Shown: positions 42,667 to 51,274, counted from the stretch's first letter. The stretch: DNA of 55,521 nucleotides from JBKHBQ01 sp046542305 (GCA_046542305.1 JBKHBQ010000001.1:1-55521); one strand, 5' to 3'. Made by a program: numbers and translations. Notes: generated from the letters alone by a model not told the origin.

Positions 42667-43640
42667 TGGCAAAAAAAGAACAACAGGAATTCACAAATCA
42701 GGGAAATAAAGATACCCGTTCGGGATTTGGCGAAGCATTGTATGAACTCGGAAAAACCAATCCGGATGTGGTGGCACTTAATGCCGACCTTACCGGATCG
42801 TTGAAGATGGATAAATTTGCAGATGCGTTTCCCGACAGGTTTTTTCAGATCGGCATTGCCGAAGCCAATATGATGGGCATTGCCGCCGGTCTGGCTACCG
42901 GAGGGAAAATTCCGTTCACCGGCACCTTCGCCAATTTTTCCACCGGCAGGGTATTCGACCAGATCAGGCAATCCATCGCCTATTCCAACAAAAATGTGAA
43001 ATTGTGTGCTTCACATGCCGGGGTAACCCTTGGTGAAGACGGAGCCACCCACCAGATCATGGAAGATATCGGACTGATGAAAATGCTGCCCAACATGACG
43101 GTGATCAATCCATGCGATTTTAATCAGACCAAAGCCGCAACCCTCGCCATAGCTGAATACGAAGGCCCGGTTTATCTGCGGTTCGGACGCCCGAAGGTGG
43201 CCAATTTTACCGATCCGGATCAGCCTTTCGAAATCGGCAAGGCGCTGGTGATGCGCCAAGGTACCGATGTATCGATCTTTGCTACCGGGCACATGGTCTG
43301 GAAAGCGTTGGAAGCCGCACATCAACTGGAGGAGAAGGGCATCGATGCCGAAGTGATCGACATTCACACCATCAAACCCATCGACCGGGAAGCCATCATG
43401 GAGTCCATCATGAAAACCCGCTGTGCAGTTACGGCCGAAGAACACCAGATTTTTGGCGGTCTGGGCGAGAGTATTGCCGGTGTGCTGGCACGCAACTTCC
43501 CCACCCCCGTCGAAATGGTAGGCATGAACGACCTCTTCGGCGAAAGCGGTAAGCCTGAAGAACTGCTTGAAAAGTACGGCATGAGCACTGCTGATATCGT
43601 TACGGCCGCCGAACTTGTGGTGGCACGGAAGCATATGTAG
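42666..43640 (+). CDS. Transketolase, C-terminal subunit, copy 2
   Basis: A 324-aa C-terminal transketolase half. It shows GIAEANMMGIAAGLATGG with the activating Glu, ASHAGVTLGEDGATHQ, and HTIKPIDREA. It is close to copy 1 in layout and length. Translation is probably coupled to the vWA gene through the TAATG overlap at 42664-42668. With the subunit at 40382 it should form a heteromeric transketolase. Confidence 0.9.
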   Translation: MAKKEQQEFTNQGNKDTRSGFGEALYELGKTNPDVVALNADLTGSLKMDKFADAFPDRFFQIGIAEANMMGIAAGLATGGKIPFTGTFANFSTGRVFDQIRQSIAYSNKNVKLCASHAGVTLGEDGATHQIMEDIGLMKMLPNMTVINPCDFNQTKAATLAIAEYEGPVYLRFGRPKVANFTDPDQPFEIGKALVMRQGTDVSIFATGHMVWKALEAAHQLEEKGIDAEVIDIHTIKPIDREAIMESIMKTRCAVTAEEHQIFGGLGESIAGVLARNFPTPVEMVGMNDLFGESGKPEELLEKYGMSTADIVTAAELVVARKHM

Positions 43641-43664
43641 ATACAGCGTAATTATTTCTGATCA

Positions 43665-44012
43665 TACTACACGCTTGTAAAAAAGCAGCCGCTTTTGAAT
43701 GGAGTATATTTATAAATGTCACCATTTTCTTAAAATACTTTTTGCGGGCCGTGCTTCACACCCATGTGGTAGGTAATTCCGGCCTGTACCGTACCATCCT
43801 CATAATAATTCCGGTCAATGCCGTGGCCGAAGGCTGTCGTTGTAAGTAATTGCCGGCAAAAGCCTGCCATCCTTCGAATAGTTTTTCTTACACCGTTGAT
43901 TTATCACCCTTCTCCGCTTTTTCTCCCGAAGGTTGAAACAGGTCGCATCCTGTGAGTAAGAAAACCAGGAGAACTGACCAGAGCAGAATTTCAGTTTTTT
44001 TGATTTAAGTGC
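43665..44012 (-). pseudogene. Remnant of a MORN/YwqK-like lipoprotein
   Basis: On the minus strand three frames in turn give a lipoprotein with MORN repeats. The signal and lipobox are ILLWSVLLVFLLTGCD, followed by GEKAEKGDKSTV and a stop. In the next frame comes KNYSKDGRLLPAITYN; in the third, GHGIDRNYYEDGTVQAGITY and HMGVKHGPQKVF, a TAA, then ENGD. No ATG is in frame with the signal peptide. Stops and frameshifts make it inactive. It resembles the intact YwqK-like protein at 16.4-17.1 kb. Confidence 0.75.
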
Positions 44013-44120
44013 ATGATGCAAAGTTTTCAGTCGCATGACAAAAAGAGGTTTTTCAGGTCAGTATTTCAAACTTTTCAGCGCGCATTTTAAGCAGGCGGTA
44101 AACCCCGGCGTTTTTTTTGC

Positions 44121-44128
44121 TATTTTTG
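44121..44128 (+). promoter_or_regulatory. -7 box of the Omp85-like gene
   Basis: TATTTTTG, ending 8 bases before the ATG at 44137. The leader would be only about 2 nt. A -33 element is unclear. Confidence 0.45.
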
Positions 44129-44136
44129 GAAATACC

Positions 44137-46158
44137 ATGAATACGACTATGCCTGGGCTAAACCCGCGACACTTTTATTTATTGACCTGGCTGTGCATGT
44201 GGATCTTGATTGGCTGTATTTCAGAAGTACATGCACAAAACGGAAAACAGCCTCCGCCGGACACACTGCAAATTAAAGCAGGAACGGAGCTAAAATTTCG
44301 CGACAGCACCCATTTCTACCCTAACGATACCGTCCTAATCCTCCCTGACAGCGTCATAAAAAAACATCCACAACTCAAAACCTACCGGCTATACCAGCAA
44401 ATTGAAAAAACGGCCGAAAAGAACCGGATAATGAAACAGGTTTACAAGCTAACCTTCAATGACGGCGGATATCTGCAACGCGACGACACCATCCAGCAGG
44501 AAAAATCGGACGAACGCTTTGAAGCATATGAAGGAAAGGTGATCAGGAATATTCGCTATAAAGTCCAGGATGTAGTGGGCCCCGACGTTGACGATACCAG
44601 CAAGGTAAGCCTTCCGGGTTTTTACAGTTGGTTAAACAACCTACATCCAAAAACCAGGAACTATGTAGTTAAAAACAATCAATTGTTTAAAGAAAATGAA
44701 AAGCTAAATCCGCTGGAACTGGCCAACAGCGAACGTCTTTTACGCGACCTGGCTTCTATCAAAGATGCCCGGATCTATGTTTCGCAGGTGGAAAACCAGC
44801 CTGATTCGGTGGATATAACCATTGTGGTAAAGGACAAATTTCCGATCGGAGCCAGGCTGGATGTGCCGTCGTCCGACCATTACAACCTGAGCGTGTACAC
44901 GGTGAATTTTATGGGATGGGGGCATTTGTTCGACAACACCGTTTCAGTTCTTCCCGGACATGCTCCGCTACTTCGCTATAGCAGGATGCAATATTCCCTG
45001 CCCAACATCGCCGGAACCTTTATCAAGGGCGAAGGCATCCTTCAATGGGAAGATGATACCTGGCTGAAAAAATTTCAAGCGCAAAAGGTTTATGAACCCC
45101 TGAAACCAAGTTGGGGCGGACTGGCAAAGATTGAAGAAAACAGGTACAACCGTGTTGATGTGGTAATAGACCCCCATGATCCTGATCACGATTCCCTCAC
45201 CGAACTCCCGATCACCTACAACGAAAAGAACCTTGCAGTCGGCTATTCCTTTATGTTTGATAAGGAGGATGTGCTCGCTCCCGAATTCATGGTGATATTG
45301 CCAGCCTATATCAGCCGCCAATACCTTGAGCGCCCCCACATCGCCGAGGATACCAATTTCCAGTATCAGCACCGCACAAATCTTTTGTTCAGCATCACGT
45401 TTTTGAGGAATGATTTCTACAGAAGCCGCTACATTAACAATTTCGGAATTACCGAAGATGTGCCATACGGAATGAATATCACGCTGACAATGGGCTATGA
45501 ACTAGGTGAACTCACCGACAGATCCTACGGAGGAGCAAGTGTATCGGCAGGAAACTACACTGGAAATCTCGGGTATTTCTATTCAAAGGTGGAAGCCGGA
45601 TCATTTGTAAGAAACAGAAAGTTTAACCAGGGTCTGGTAAACCTGGAATTTTCATATTTCAGCAAATTATTCTCCACACCCGGCCAATACCGCAGCCGGC
45701 TTTCCTTTTCGACCTATTACGCCATCGGGTTTAACAGGTACGGCGGCGAGAGACTTTATATCCTTGATGACTATGCACTTAAGGGACTCGACACTGATTT
45801 TTTGTATGGAAATCAACGGTTGAATTTCATTGCCAAACTCACTACGTTTACGCCCTGGTATTTTTATGGATTCAGGTTTGCCGTTGAATTATTTGCCGAT
45901 CTTGGATTTATCGGCTCCAACACCGAATCGATTTTCAACAATACGCTTTATTCCGGCCTTGGTATCGGATTTAAAATCAGAAACGAAAGCCTTGTATTTC
46001 GCACCATCGAATTAAGCCTGATATGGCACCCCATTTTACCCGAAGGCCAGGGCGACAGGTTTCATCTTGGCGCCAGGAGCGTTCCCACTTCCAGGTTTGC
46101 CGATTTCCAGGCCACTAACCCTTACATCATTCCCTATAAGTACTATTATTATGAGTAG
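44137..46158 (+). CDS. Omp85-like outer-membrane protein with POTRA-like region
   Basis: A 673-aa protein when started at 44137 (an upstream in-frame ATG at 44035 precedes the promoter). A signal peptide ends near EVHAQ. Residues about 120-260 look like POTRA domains (KVIRNIRYKVQDVV, NSERLLRDLASIKDARIYV, SVDITIVVKDKF). The C-terminal 400 residues are amphipathic beta strands ending in Tyr-rich PYKYYYYE, as in outer-membrane barrels. This fits the BamA/TamA superfamily, though the barrel motif could not be checked. The client is unknown. It overlaps the next small gene by 8 bp if that gene starts at 46151. Confidence 0.75.
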   Translation: MNTTMPGLNPRHFYLLTWLCMWILIGCISEVHAQNGKQPPPDTLQIKAGTELKFRDSTHFYPNDTVLILPDSVIKKHPQLKTYRLYQQIEKTAEKNRIMKQVYKLTFNDGGYLQRDDTIQQEKSDERFEAYEGKVIRNIRYKVQDVVGPDVDDTSKVSLPGFYSWLNNLHPKTRNYVVKNNQLFKENEKLNPLELANSERLLRDLASIKDARIYVSQVENQPDSVDITIVVKDKFPIGARLDVPSSDHYNLSVYTVNFMGWGHLFDNTVSVLPGHAPLLRYSRMQYSLPNIAGTFIKGEGILQWEDDTWLKKFQAQKVYEPLKPSWGGLAKIEENRYNRVDVVIDPHDPDHDSLTELPITYNEKNLAVGYSFMFDKEDVLAPEFMVILPAYISRQYLERPHIAEDTNFQYQHRTNLLFSITFLRNDFYRSRYINNFGITEDVPYGMNITLTMGYELGELTDRSYGGASVSAGNYTGNLGYFYSKVEAGSFVRNRKFNQGLVNLEFSYFSKLFSTPGQYRSRLSFSTYYAIGFNRYGGERLYILDDYALKGLDTDFLYGNQRLNFIAKLTTFTPWYFYGFRFAVELFADLGFIGSNTESIFNNTLYSGLGIGFKIRNESLVFRTIELSLIWHPILPEGQGDRFHLGARSVPTSRFADFQATNPYIIPYKYYYYE

Positions 46159-46441
46159 CCGGAATAAACCGTTTTACCGCTTTGGCATATTTTTTGGTAA
46201 AACAGCTCCGAAATCTTCAAACAAACGTTTTATGAGAATTGCAGGAATAGTATTGCTTATCCTCGGACTTGTCGGTACCCTTACATTCGGGATTCAGGCT
46301 ATCAACCAATCTGAAAGCGCTAGTTTTCTCGGAATTGATATCGCTGTAAGTTCGGCCAACTGGATGCCGGTGATCATAAGCGTTGTGGTGCTGATCATCG
46401 GGATCATCATGACTGCTGCCGGAAGGAAACAAGAATCCTGA
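46151..46441 (+). CDS. Small two-helix membrane protein
   Basis: A 96-aa protein if started at the ATG at 46151 (overlapping the upstream stop), or 69 aa from the ATG at 46232. The shorter form begins MRIAGIVLLILGLVG, like known small two-helix proteins, and the 27 extra residues are basic and unstructured, so the second start is quite possible. Helices are about residues 30-50 and 71-89 of the long form. No function is known. Confidence 0.65.
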   Translation: MSSRNKPFYRFGIFFGKTAPKSSNKRFMRIAGIVLLILGLVGTLTFGIQAINQSESASFLGIDIAVSSANWMPVIISVVVLIIGIIMTAAGRKQES

Positions 46442-46475
46442 CCGGATTGGGGAATTAAGTTCCCATACATCCGCC

Positions 46476-47029
46476 ATGCTGCATTCCATCCGAAAGCATT
46501 ACTTCTACGCGGAAAACGCAATGCACATGGGCGCAATCAACAAGCATTTCACGGCGCTGGAGCTGGTTATCAGGCAGCCGTATCTGCTGAACAATGTTAT
46601 GGAATCCCACATATTTACCTTCAAAGTCTTTTCCAAAAAAAAATCTACATATCACCCACATGAAGGGCGACAGCCGAACCTTTGATTTTGCAGGTCTGAA
46701 CCGGAAATTCGACCTGATAGTTATCGATGGCGATCATCATTACGATTTCGTTAAAAAGCGGCACAAAGCGGGTGGTGCAAAACCTGGTTCACGATAAACC
46801 CATCATCGTGTGGTATGATTACGCCTTCAATCCGGAGAAAATCCGTTTCGGGGTGATGGCGGGATTCTGGACGGATTGATTGGGAAACGCATACCGGTAT
46901 TTATCATGTTTCCAATACGCTTACCGCAATTTAATGCCCGGATAAAAAACTTCAGGCCAAGCCGCTGGATGCACCCGTGGAACCGGATCACGAACTGGAA
47001 GTCAGCCTGAAATACACAAAGATCAGGTA
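46476..47029 (+). pseudogene. Remnant of a class I SAM-dependent methyltransferase
   Basis: The coding sense runs through several frames. The first piece ends near an A9 run (about 46629-46637). Then NLHITHMKGDSRTFDF and KFDLIVIDGDHHYDF follow, with the acidic motif of the Methyltransferase-24 type. A shift gives VVQNLVHDKPIIVWYDYAFN, another gives ILDGLIGKR, and a last gives GIYHVSNTLTAI, a stop and LEVSLKYTKI. The segment before 46590 could not be assigned. It lies beside polysaccharide genes, where such methyltransferases are frequent. Confidence 0.7.
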
Positions 47030-47042
47030 GAGAATTACAGGA

Positions 47043-48320
47043 TTATTTCTTTCCTGTAACTGTACGGATTATCGTTCTGAATTCTTCAACATCATGCTTT
47101 TGAGGCAGGAATACTTTCAGGCTAAGCCCGGATTCGGAAAGGAAGAAAATCATCACCACGATGGCCGTAAACGTGTACGAAATGCTGGTGGCCCATCCGG
47201 CGCCGGTCATACCCAAAGCAGGAATCATCAGCCAGAACAGCACAACGGATATCAGCAATCCGGCCAGTGAGGCCAGCGTATTTACGTGGTATTTTCCGGT
47301 TCCCGAAAAGTAATGGCCGCCGACCAGCGCGAAGCTGAAAAACAAAATTCCTGGCGCCTGCGAGCGTATCACGGTGGAAATCTCTCCGAAACCTTCACCA
47401 TAAATAAATACAAAAAATTGCGACGGAAGCAGCACCAGGATTCCCAGAAGGACAAAGCTGATGAAAAACGCAATCTTCGACAGCGAGATCGTCAGCCGGC
47501 GCGAATAATCCCTGTCGTCGGTATTGACAATGCTGGCATACTGCACCATGCTGATGCTACGGCTGATAAGCCAGACGGATTCCACGATGGAAATGGCGTT
47601 GGAATACACGCCCACCTCGGCTTCAGAATACAACTGGTTGAGCCAGTAGTAGCTCATCCTGAAGCTGAGCAACTGAAAAATATGCGCCAGTTGATTAAGC
47701 ACGCCATACCTCGCGAGTTTTGAGATCACACCGAAATAGCTGCCAATGCCGTGCAGGCTATATTTGCCTGTAAATTTTTTAAGGTAAAACAGGCTTAAAA
47801 AAAATGAACCCCCAAAGGCAATGTATAGCGATAAGAGGTAGGATTGAATGGTGGCCTGCCCCATCACAAAAAAGAACAACGCCAACGAAGCTGCGATAAG
47901 GAACGGCTGCAATAAAGACACCATGTTGGCCGAAGCAATTTTTTCCTTCCCGATCAGGATGGAAGAATTGATGGCAGCAAAGCCGCTGATAACCGAAAGC
48001 AGGCAGATATGGAGGATGAATTGCGGTTGGACAAGGCCGGTAAAATGAAGCACGGCATAAAACACCAGTCCGGTAAACAAGGTCCAGAGATACGCCGGAA
48101 CCAGGATCAACGACCAGGCAAATCGCGGCACCAGGTACACGATGGTGGCCCCGCCCATCAGGTTGGCAAAAACCAGCACATAGGCGATGGTGGCAATAAT
48201 CAGCCCCTGCTGGCCCTTTCCTTCAGGACCCAGAAACCTGGAGATCACGATGGTGATCAGCAGGTTGATGACAGCCGATAGCAGCCGCGTACCGAAGGTG
48301 TTAAGTATTTTTTTTACCAA
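47043..48320 (-). CDS. Polysaccharide flippase (Wzx/MATE-like)
   Basis: A 425-aa membrane protein with about twelve helices. The start ILNTFGTRLLSAVINLLITI and SRFLGPEGKGQQGL match the polysaccharide-transporter (PST) family. A GYGFxEIS-like loop (FIYGEGFGEIS) lies in the second half. It probably flips lipid-linked sugar units across the inner membrane. It is the downstream gene of a leftward pair with a glycosyltransferase. The polymerase and the rest of a full locus are not in the window. Confidence 0.88.
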   Translation of the reverse strand: MVKKILNTFGTRLLSAVINLLITIVISRFLGPEGKGQQGLIIATIAYVLVFANLMGGATIVYLVPRFAWSLILVPAYLWTLFTGLVFYAVLHFTGLVQPQFILHICLLSVISGFAAINSSILIGKEKIASANMVSLLQPFLIAASLALFFFVMGQATIQSYLLSLYIAFGGSFFLSLFYLKKFTGKYSLHGIGSYFGVISKLARYGVLNQLAHIFQLLSFRMSYYWLNQLYSEAEVGVYSNAISIVESVWLISRSISMVQYASIVNTDDRDYSRRLTISLSKIAFFISFVLLGILVLLPSQFFVFIYGEGFGEISTVIRSQAPGILFFSFALVGGHYFSGTGKYHVNTLASLAGLLISVVLFWLMIPALGMTGAGWATSISYTFTAIVVMIFFLSESGLSLKVFLPQKHDVEEFRTIIRTVTGKK

Positions 48321-48391
48321 GAAAAGAAGATAATAGTTATTCGTTAATCGATAATCGTTATTCCGTGCCTGCTACACGCAGTCAGGCAGGG

Positions 48392-49585
48392 TTATTTATT
48401 CTTCGTTACATCGCGGTAAACGCGGAAGAGTGATTCGCCGATGACTTTGTTGCTGAAATGATCCACGGCATATTTGCGGATTACATTCATTTTGTAGTCG
48501 TCGAGTTGATCGAGCACTTCATCCAGTGTAAATAAAAATTCCTCCTCATTTCCGGGTTCGGTGAGCCTGCCGAGATCGCGGTTCAGGTGCTCATGAATAC
48601 CCCCTACCCGCGTGGAAACAACCGGCACGCCGCAGGCATAGCTCTCGAGAATCACCACCGGCAGGTTTTCGTAATTGCTGAACATAATCATCAGGTCGGC
48701 GTTTCGAAGCAGTTCCACCAGTTCCTCATTTTCTTTCAGACCGGCAAAAGTCACCACTGTATCTGTAAGGCCGTAGTTATCCGATATTGCCTTCATCTCA
48801 TCAAAATCCTCGCCGTCGCCAATCAGGATCAACCTGAAATCATCGCGCTTGTCGCTGAGTTGGTTCATCACCCTGAGGATGCCCGAAATGTTTTTCTGCT
48901 TGTCGGTAAAGCAGGAAAGATGTACCAGGATCTTTTTTCCGTTCTTCTTCACTCCTTCAGCCGGTTGAAACTTTTCGGTATCCACCACATTGGGAATCAC
49001 CACATAGTTGTCGTTTTTCAGTTTATTGTCGATCATGGCATCGCGCAGGTTGGCCGTCACCGGCATCACCGCCGCCGCATGCTTTACCACGAGGCGGGTC
49101 ATCAATTTGCGAAGCGTGCCATGATAGGTGTCGGTTGTGGGCAGATACCTGGTCCAGTGTTCGGTGATGACGTAGGGCACGCCCCTGAAGATTCTATTGA
49201 TCAGCGCAACCACTCCCAGGCGTGTCAGCACATGCACATGCACCAGGTCGGCCCGGCGCCGCGTTTTCCTGATCATCCTGAAGCCTTTTCGGTGGCTTAT
49301 AAAGTAACGGTACAGGTTAATCAGATTGGCCAGGAAAGAGGGTTTTGCTAAAGATTTTCTGAAGTAGATCCGTATGGTAAACAAGCCGTCATCGGAAACC
49401 TGAACGTCGTAAGTTTTATCTGTGAGCCGGTCGTCGGCATGCACATACAGCACCGAAACATCGGCGTGCGGGAGTACCGAAAGCCCGTGCCTTTCGATGA
49501 AAAGCCCCATCATCGGATCGTAACGATGCGGGTACCATCTCGGTAAGTATAGCACATGCAAACGGTTGGGTTCTGATTTTTTCAT
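48392..49585 (-). CDS. GT4-family glycosyltransferase
   Basis: A 397-aa GT-B enzyme. The C-terminal domain carries ESYACGVPVVSTRVGGI, the E(x7)E-type nucleotide-sugar motif, and the N-terminal domain has HVHVLTRLG. It belongs to GT4 (retaining). The sugar and acceptor cannot be read. It lies between the nicotinamide riboside cluster and the flippase, 71 bp before the latter. Confidence 0.9.
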   Translation of the reverse strand: MKKSEPNRLHVLYLPRWYPHRYDPMMGLFIERHGLSVLPHADVSVLYVHADDRLTDKTYDVQVSDDGLFTIRIYFRKSLAKPSFLANLINLYRYFISHRKGFRMIRKTRRRADLVHVHVLTRLGVVALINRIFRGVPYVITEHWTRYLPTTDTYHGTLRKLMTRLVVKHAAAVMPVTANLRDAMIDNKLKNDNYVVIPNVVDTEKFQPAEGVKKNGKKILVHLSCFTDKQKNISGILRVMNQLSDKRDDFRLILIGDGEDFDEMKAISDNYGLTDTVVTFAGLKENEELVELLRNADLMIMFSNYENLPVVILESYACGVPVVSTRVGGIHEHLNRDLGRLTEPGNEEEFLFTLDEVLDQLDDYKMNVIRKYAVDHFSNKVIGESLFRVYRDVTKNK

Positions 49586-49612
49586 CTTCTTTTTAACGCT
49601 GATTCTAAATAT

Positions 49613-50149
49613 TTATTTAAGATTTCTTACTGCCGGCAACTCATTCAGTGCCTGCAGGGCATTCCTGAACCTTTCTTCCCCGGTACCGCCGATGATCCGG
49701 TAATTCAATTTGCGCTGCTCCAGCTCTTTGATATACAGATCCATCAGATAGCGCCGTTTTTCAGGATGTTCGCGCAGCGGATCGAATTCCCACGGCAGGT
49801 CGATATCCATCAGTAAGTATAGCCGGAAATCCTGCTTGTTGAGTTCTTCTTCTATCCAGGGATGGCAGCGACCGTACTTCACATCGCACCAGATTTTTGT
49901 GACCAGCAATTCGGTATCGGAAAACAGCAGGCGGTTGGCAATGGATTCGAATACCTTAGCTGATGCCTTTTGCCCGCGGGCAATCTCCAGAATGTCGTCG
50001 TAGTTGTAATCACGTCCGATCCGGAGCAGGTAAACGCGGGCATATTCCGGAACCCACACCGTTTGGAAATAATTGGCAAGCTGCTGTGCCATCATCGATT
50101 TCCCGGTGGATTCGGGTCCCGTGACCGCTATTTTAATCAATTCCTGCAT
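49613..50149 (-). CDS. NadR-like nucleoside kinase (AAA/P-loop)
   Basis: A 178-aa P-loop protein. Walker A is GPESTGKS, followed by EYARVYLLR, a pattern of the ribosylnicotinamide-kinase domain of NadR. The NMN adenylyltransferase and DNA-binding parts of NadR are absent, so only the kinase step is expected: nicotinamide riboside to NMN. It overlaps pnuC by 17 bp, which supports a joint role in uptake and trapping of nicotinamide riboside. A thiamine-type role is less likely but possible. Confidence 0.82.
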   Translation of the reverse strand: MQELIKIAVTGPESTGKSMMAQQLANYFQTVWVPEYARVYLLRIGRDYNYDDILEIARGQKASAKVFESIANRLLFSDTELLVTKIWCDVKYGRCHPWIEEELNKQDFRLYLLMDIDLPWEFDPLREHPEKRRYLMDLYIKELEQRKLNYRIIGGTGEERFRNALQALNELPAVRNLK

Positions 50150-50759
50150 CCTTTTGCAATTTTATCCTGTGGCGCCATTCCATGTATCCCAATATGGCAA
50201 GGATCAAAAATACCAGAAACTGAAAACTCGTCAATACCAAACCCTTATAAAAATACAACGGGATGGAAACCAAATCCCCCACGATCCAGTAAATCCAGTT
50301 TTCAATTCTTTTCAATGCCATCAGCCACATACCAACGATAAAAATGGCAGTGGTGGCCGCATCCCAGTTAGGAACGGTGCTGTCGGTATAGTTGCTCAGT
50401 ACATGCCGCAGCAGAAAAAAGAATGCTATCGAGGCAAGCACTGCATACACCTGCATTTGCGGACTGTTCCATTTAATAGGGATGTAATTATCCTGCCGGT
50501 CTTTGCGCGTCCATTTGTACCAGCCGTAAACGCTCATGATAAAATAAAAGAAATTGATGCCCATGTCAGCATACAATCCTGCAAAAAAGCAGATGTACAC
50601 GTAGATGAGCACGGAGATGATGCCGGTGGGATAGACCAGGATATTTTCTTTTTTGGCATACCAAACGCTGAGCAGCCCGAAGAAAACGGCAATGGCTTCC
50701 AGCCAGGTGGTGTTAAGTACGTTCTGGTAAAAAACCTCGAAAAATTCGTTGAACTGCAT
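50133..50759 (-). CDS. pnuC: PnuC-family nicotinamide riboside transporter
   Basis: A 208-aa membrane protein with seven helices of the PnuC (SWEET-like) type. The repeated WYKW motif and the segment NWIYWIVGDLVSIPLYFYKG are typical of the family. Nicotinamide riboside and thiamine are both known substrates of close relatives. The adjacent NadR-like kinase favours nicotinamide riboside; the YkoF-like gene on the other side favours thiamine. Family assignment is firm, substrate is not. Confidence 0.9.
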   Translation of the reverse strand: MQFNEFFEVFYQNVLNTTWLEAIAVFFGLLSVWYAKKENILVYPTGIISVLIYVYICFFAGLYADMGINFFYFIMSVYGWYKWTRKDRQDNYIPIKWNSPQMQVYAVLASIAFFFLLRHVLSNYTDSTVPNWDAATTAIFIVGMWLMALKRIENWIYWIVGDLVSIPLYFYKGLVLTSFQFLVFLILAILGYMEWRHRIKLQKDAGID

Positions 50760-50763
50760 CCGT

Positions 50764-51018
50764 TTATCTCAGGTCGGCATTAATGATTTTCATCACGAAA
50801 ATCGAATGAGGCAGCTCAAAGGCTTCATGGATTTCATCGGTCAGCGCCCGCATCACATCGAAATATTCTCCAAACACCTGCGTGCTCATGGTGTTGGTGC
50901 GGACAATGAGGTTTTCGTAGCTGTTGAGCCGTTTGATAAACTGTTTGATCGGCTCGATGTATTCAACTTTCAGCGGATAATAACTGATCTCCACCGAAAC
51001 TTTTGTTGATTTCTTCAT
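50764..51018 (-). CDS. YkoF-like thiamine-binding domain protein
   Basis: An 84-aa protein when started at the ATG at 51016-51018; the longer ORF reads through the tRNA gene on the other strand. It shows VSVEISYYPL, TNTMSTQVFGEYFDVM and a C-terminal MKIINADLR, like YkoF/MTH1187-type ferredoxin-fold proteins that bind thiamine or its pyrimidine. It is 4 bp upstream of pnuC. No THI-box (TPP riboswitch) is visible before it. The promoter at 51060-51089 is good. Confidence 0.72.
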   Translation of the reverse strand: MKKSTKVSVEISYYPLKVEYIEPIKQFIKRLNSYENLIVRTNTMSTQVFGEYFDVMRALTDEIHEAFELPHSIFVMKIINADLR

Positions 51019-51059
51019 AATGCCGTTGCAAAGGTTAATGATTTTTGGATCACAAACGA

Positions 51060-51089
51060 CAAAAATAGTGTTTTCGGCGTCATCCGCAA
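51060..51089 (-). promoter_or_regulatory. Promoter of the YkoF-pnuC-kinase unit
   Basis: On the minus strand, TTG (51087-51089), 19 bases, TATTTTTG (51060-51067). Leader about 35 nt to the ATG at 51018. Confidence 0.65.
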
Positions 51090-51134
51090 CAAATAAATAA
51101 AGCGCATTCGGCCTATGGGTTAAATTATTTTTGG

Positions 51135-51142
51135 TAATTTTG
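51135..51142 (+). promoter_or_regulatory. -7 box of the tRNA gene
   Basis: TAATTTTG, 20 bases before the mature tRNA 5' end. No clear -33 element. Confidence 0.5.
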
Positions 51143-51162
51143 CACCCGGAAATTAAAAAACC

Positions 51163-51236
51163 GGTCCAGTAGCTCAGTTGGATAGAGCAGCAGCCTTCTA
51201 AGCTGCGGGTCGTGGGTTCGAATCCCGCCTGGATCA
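51163..51236 (+). tRNA. tRNA-Arg (anticodon TCT)
   Basis: All four arms fold: acceptor GGTCCAG/CTGGATC (one G-U), D arm with GCTC/GAGC, anticodon stem GCAGC/GCTGC with loop CTTCTAA, and T arm GTGGG/CCCGC with TTCGAAT. The anticodon TCT reads AGA/AGG Arg codons. The discriminator is A; CCA is not encoded. Confidence 0.97.
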
Positions 51237-51239
51237 CGC

Positions 51240-51274
51240 AAGGGGTTACCGCTTAGCGGTGATCCTTTTTTTTT
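51240..51274 (+). terminator. Terminator after tRNA-Arg
   Basis: A 13-bp stem (51240-51252 with 51256-51268, several G-U pairs) has a TTA loop and runs into a stretch of T (51266-51274). It starts 3 bases after the tRNA. Confidence 0.85.

Noticed and set aside
43815..44036. A separate 73-aa gene on the minus strand
   Set aside because: It is one frame of the MORN lipoprotein remnant; the flanking pieces continue in the other frames.
46476..46685. A 69-aa gene on the plus strand
   Set aside because: It runs into the methyltransferase remnant through a poly-A run and has no independent motif.
51019..51160. TPP riboswitch before the YkoF-like gene
   Set aside because: No CTGAGA-type THI-box core was found on the minus strand.
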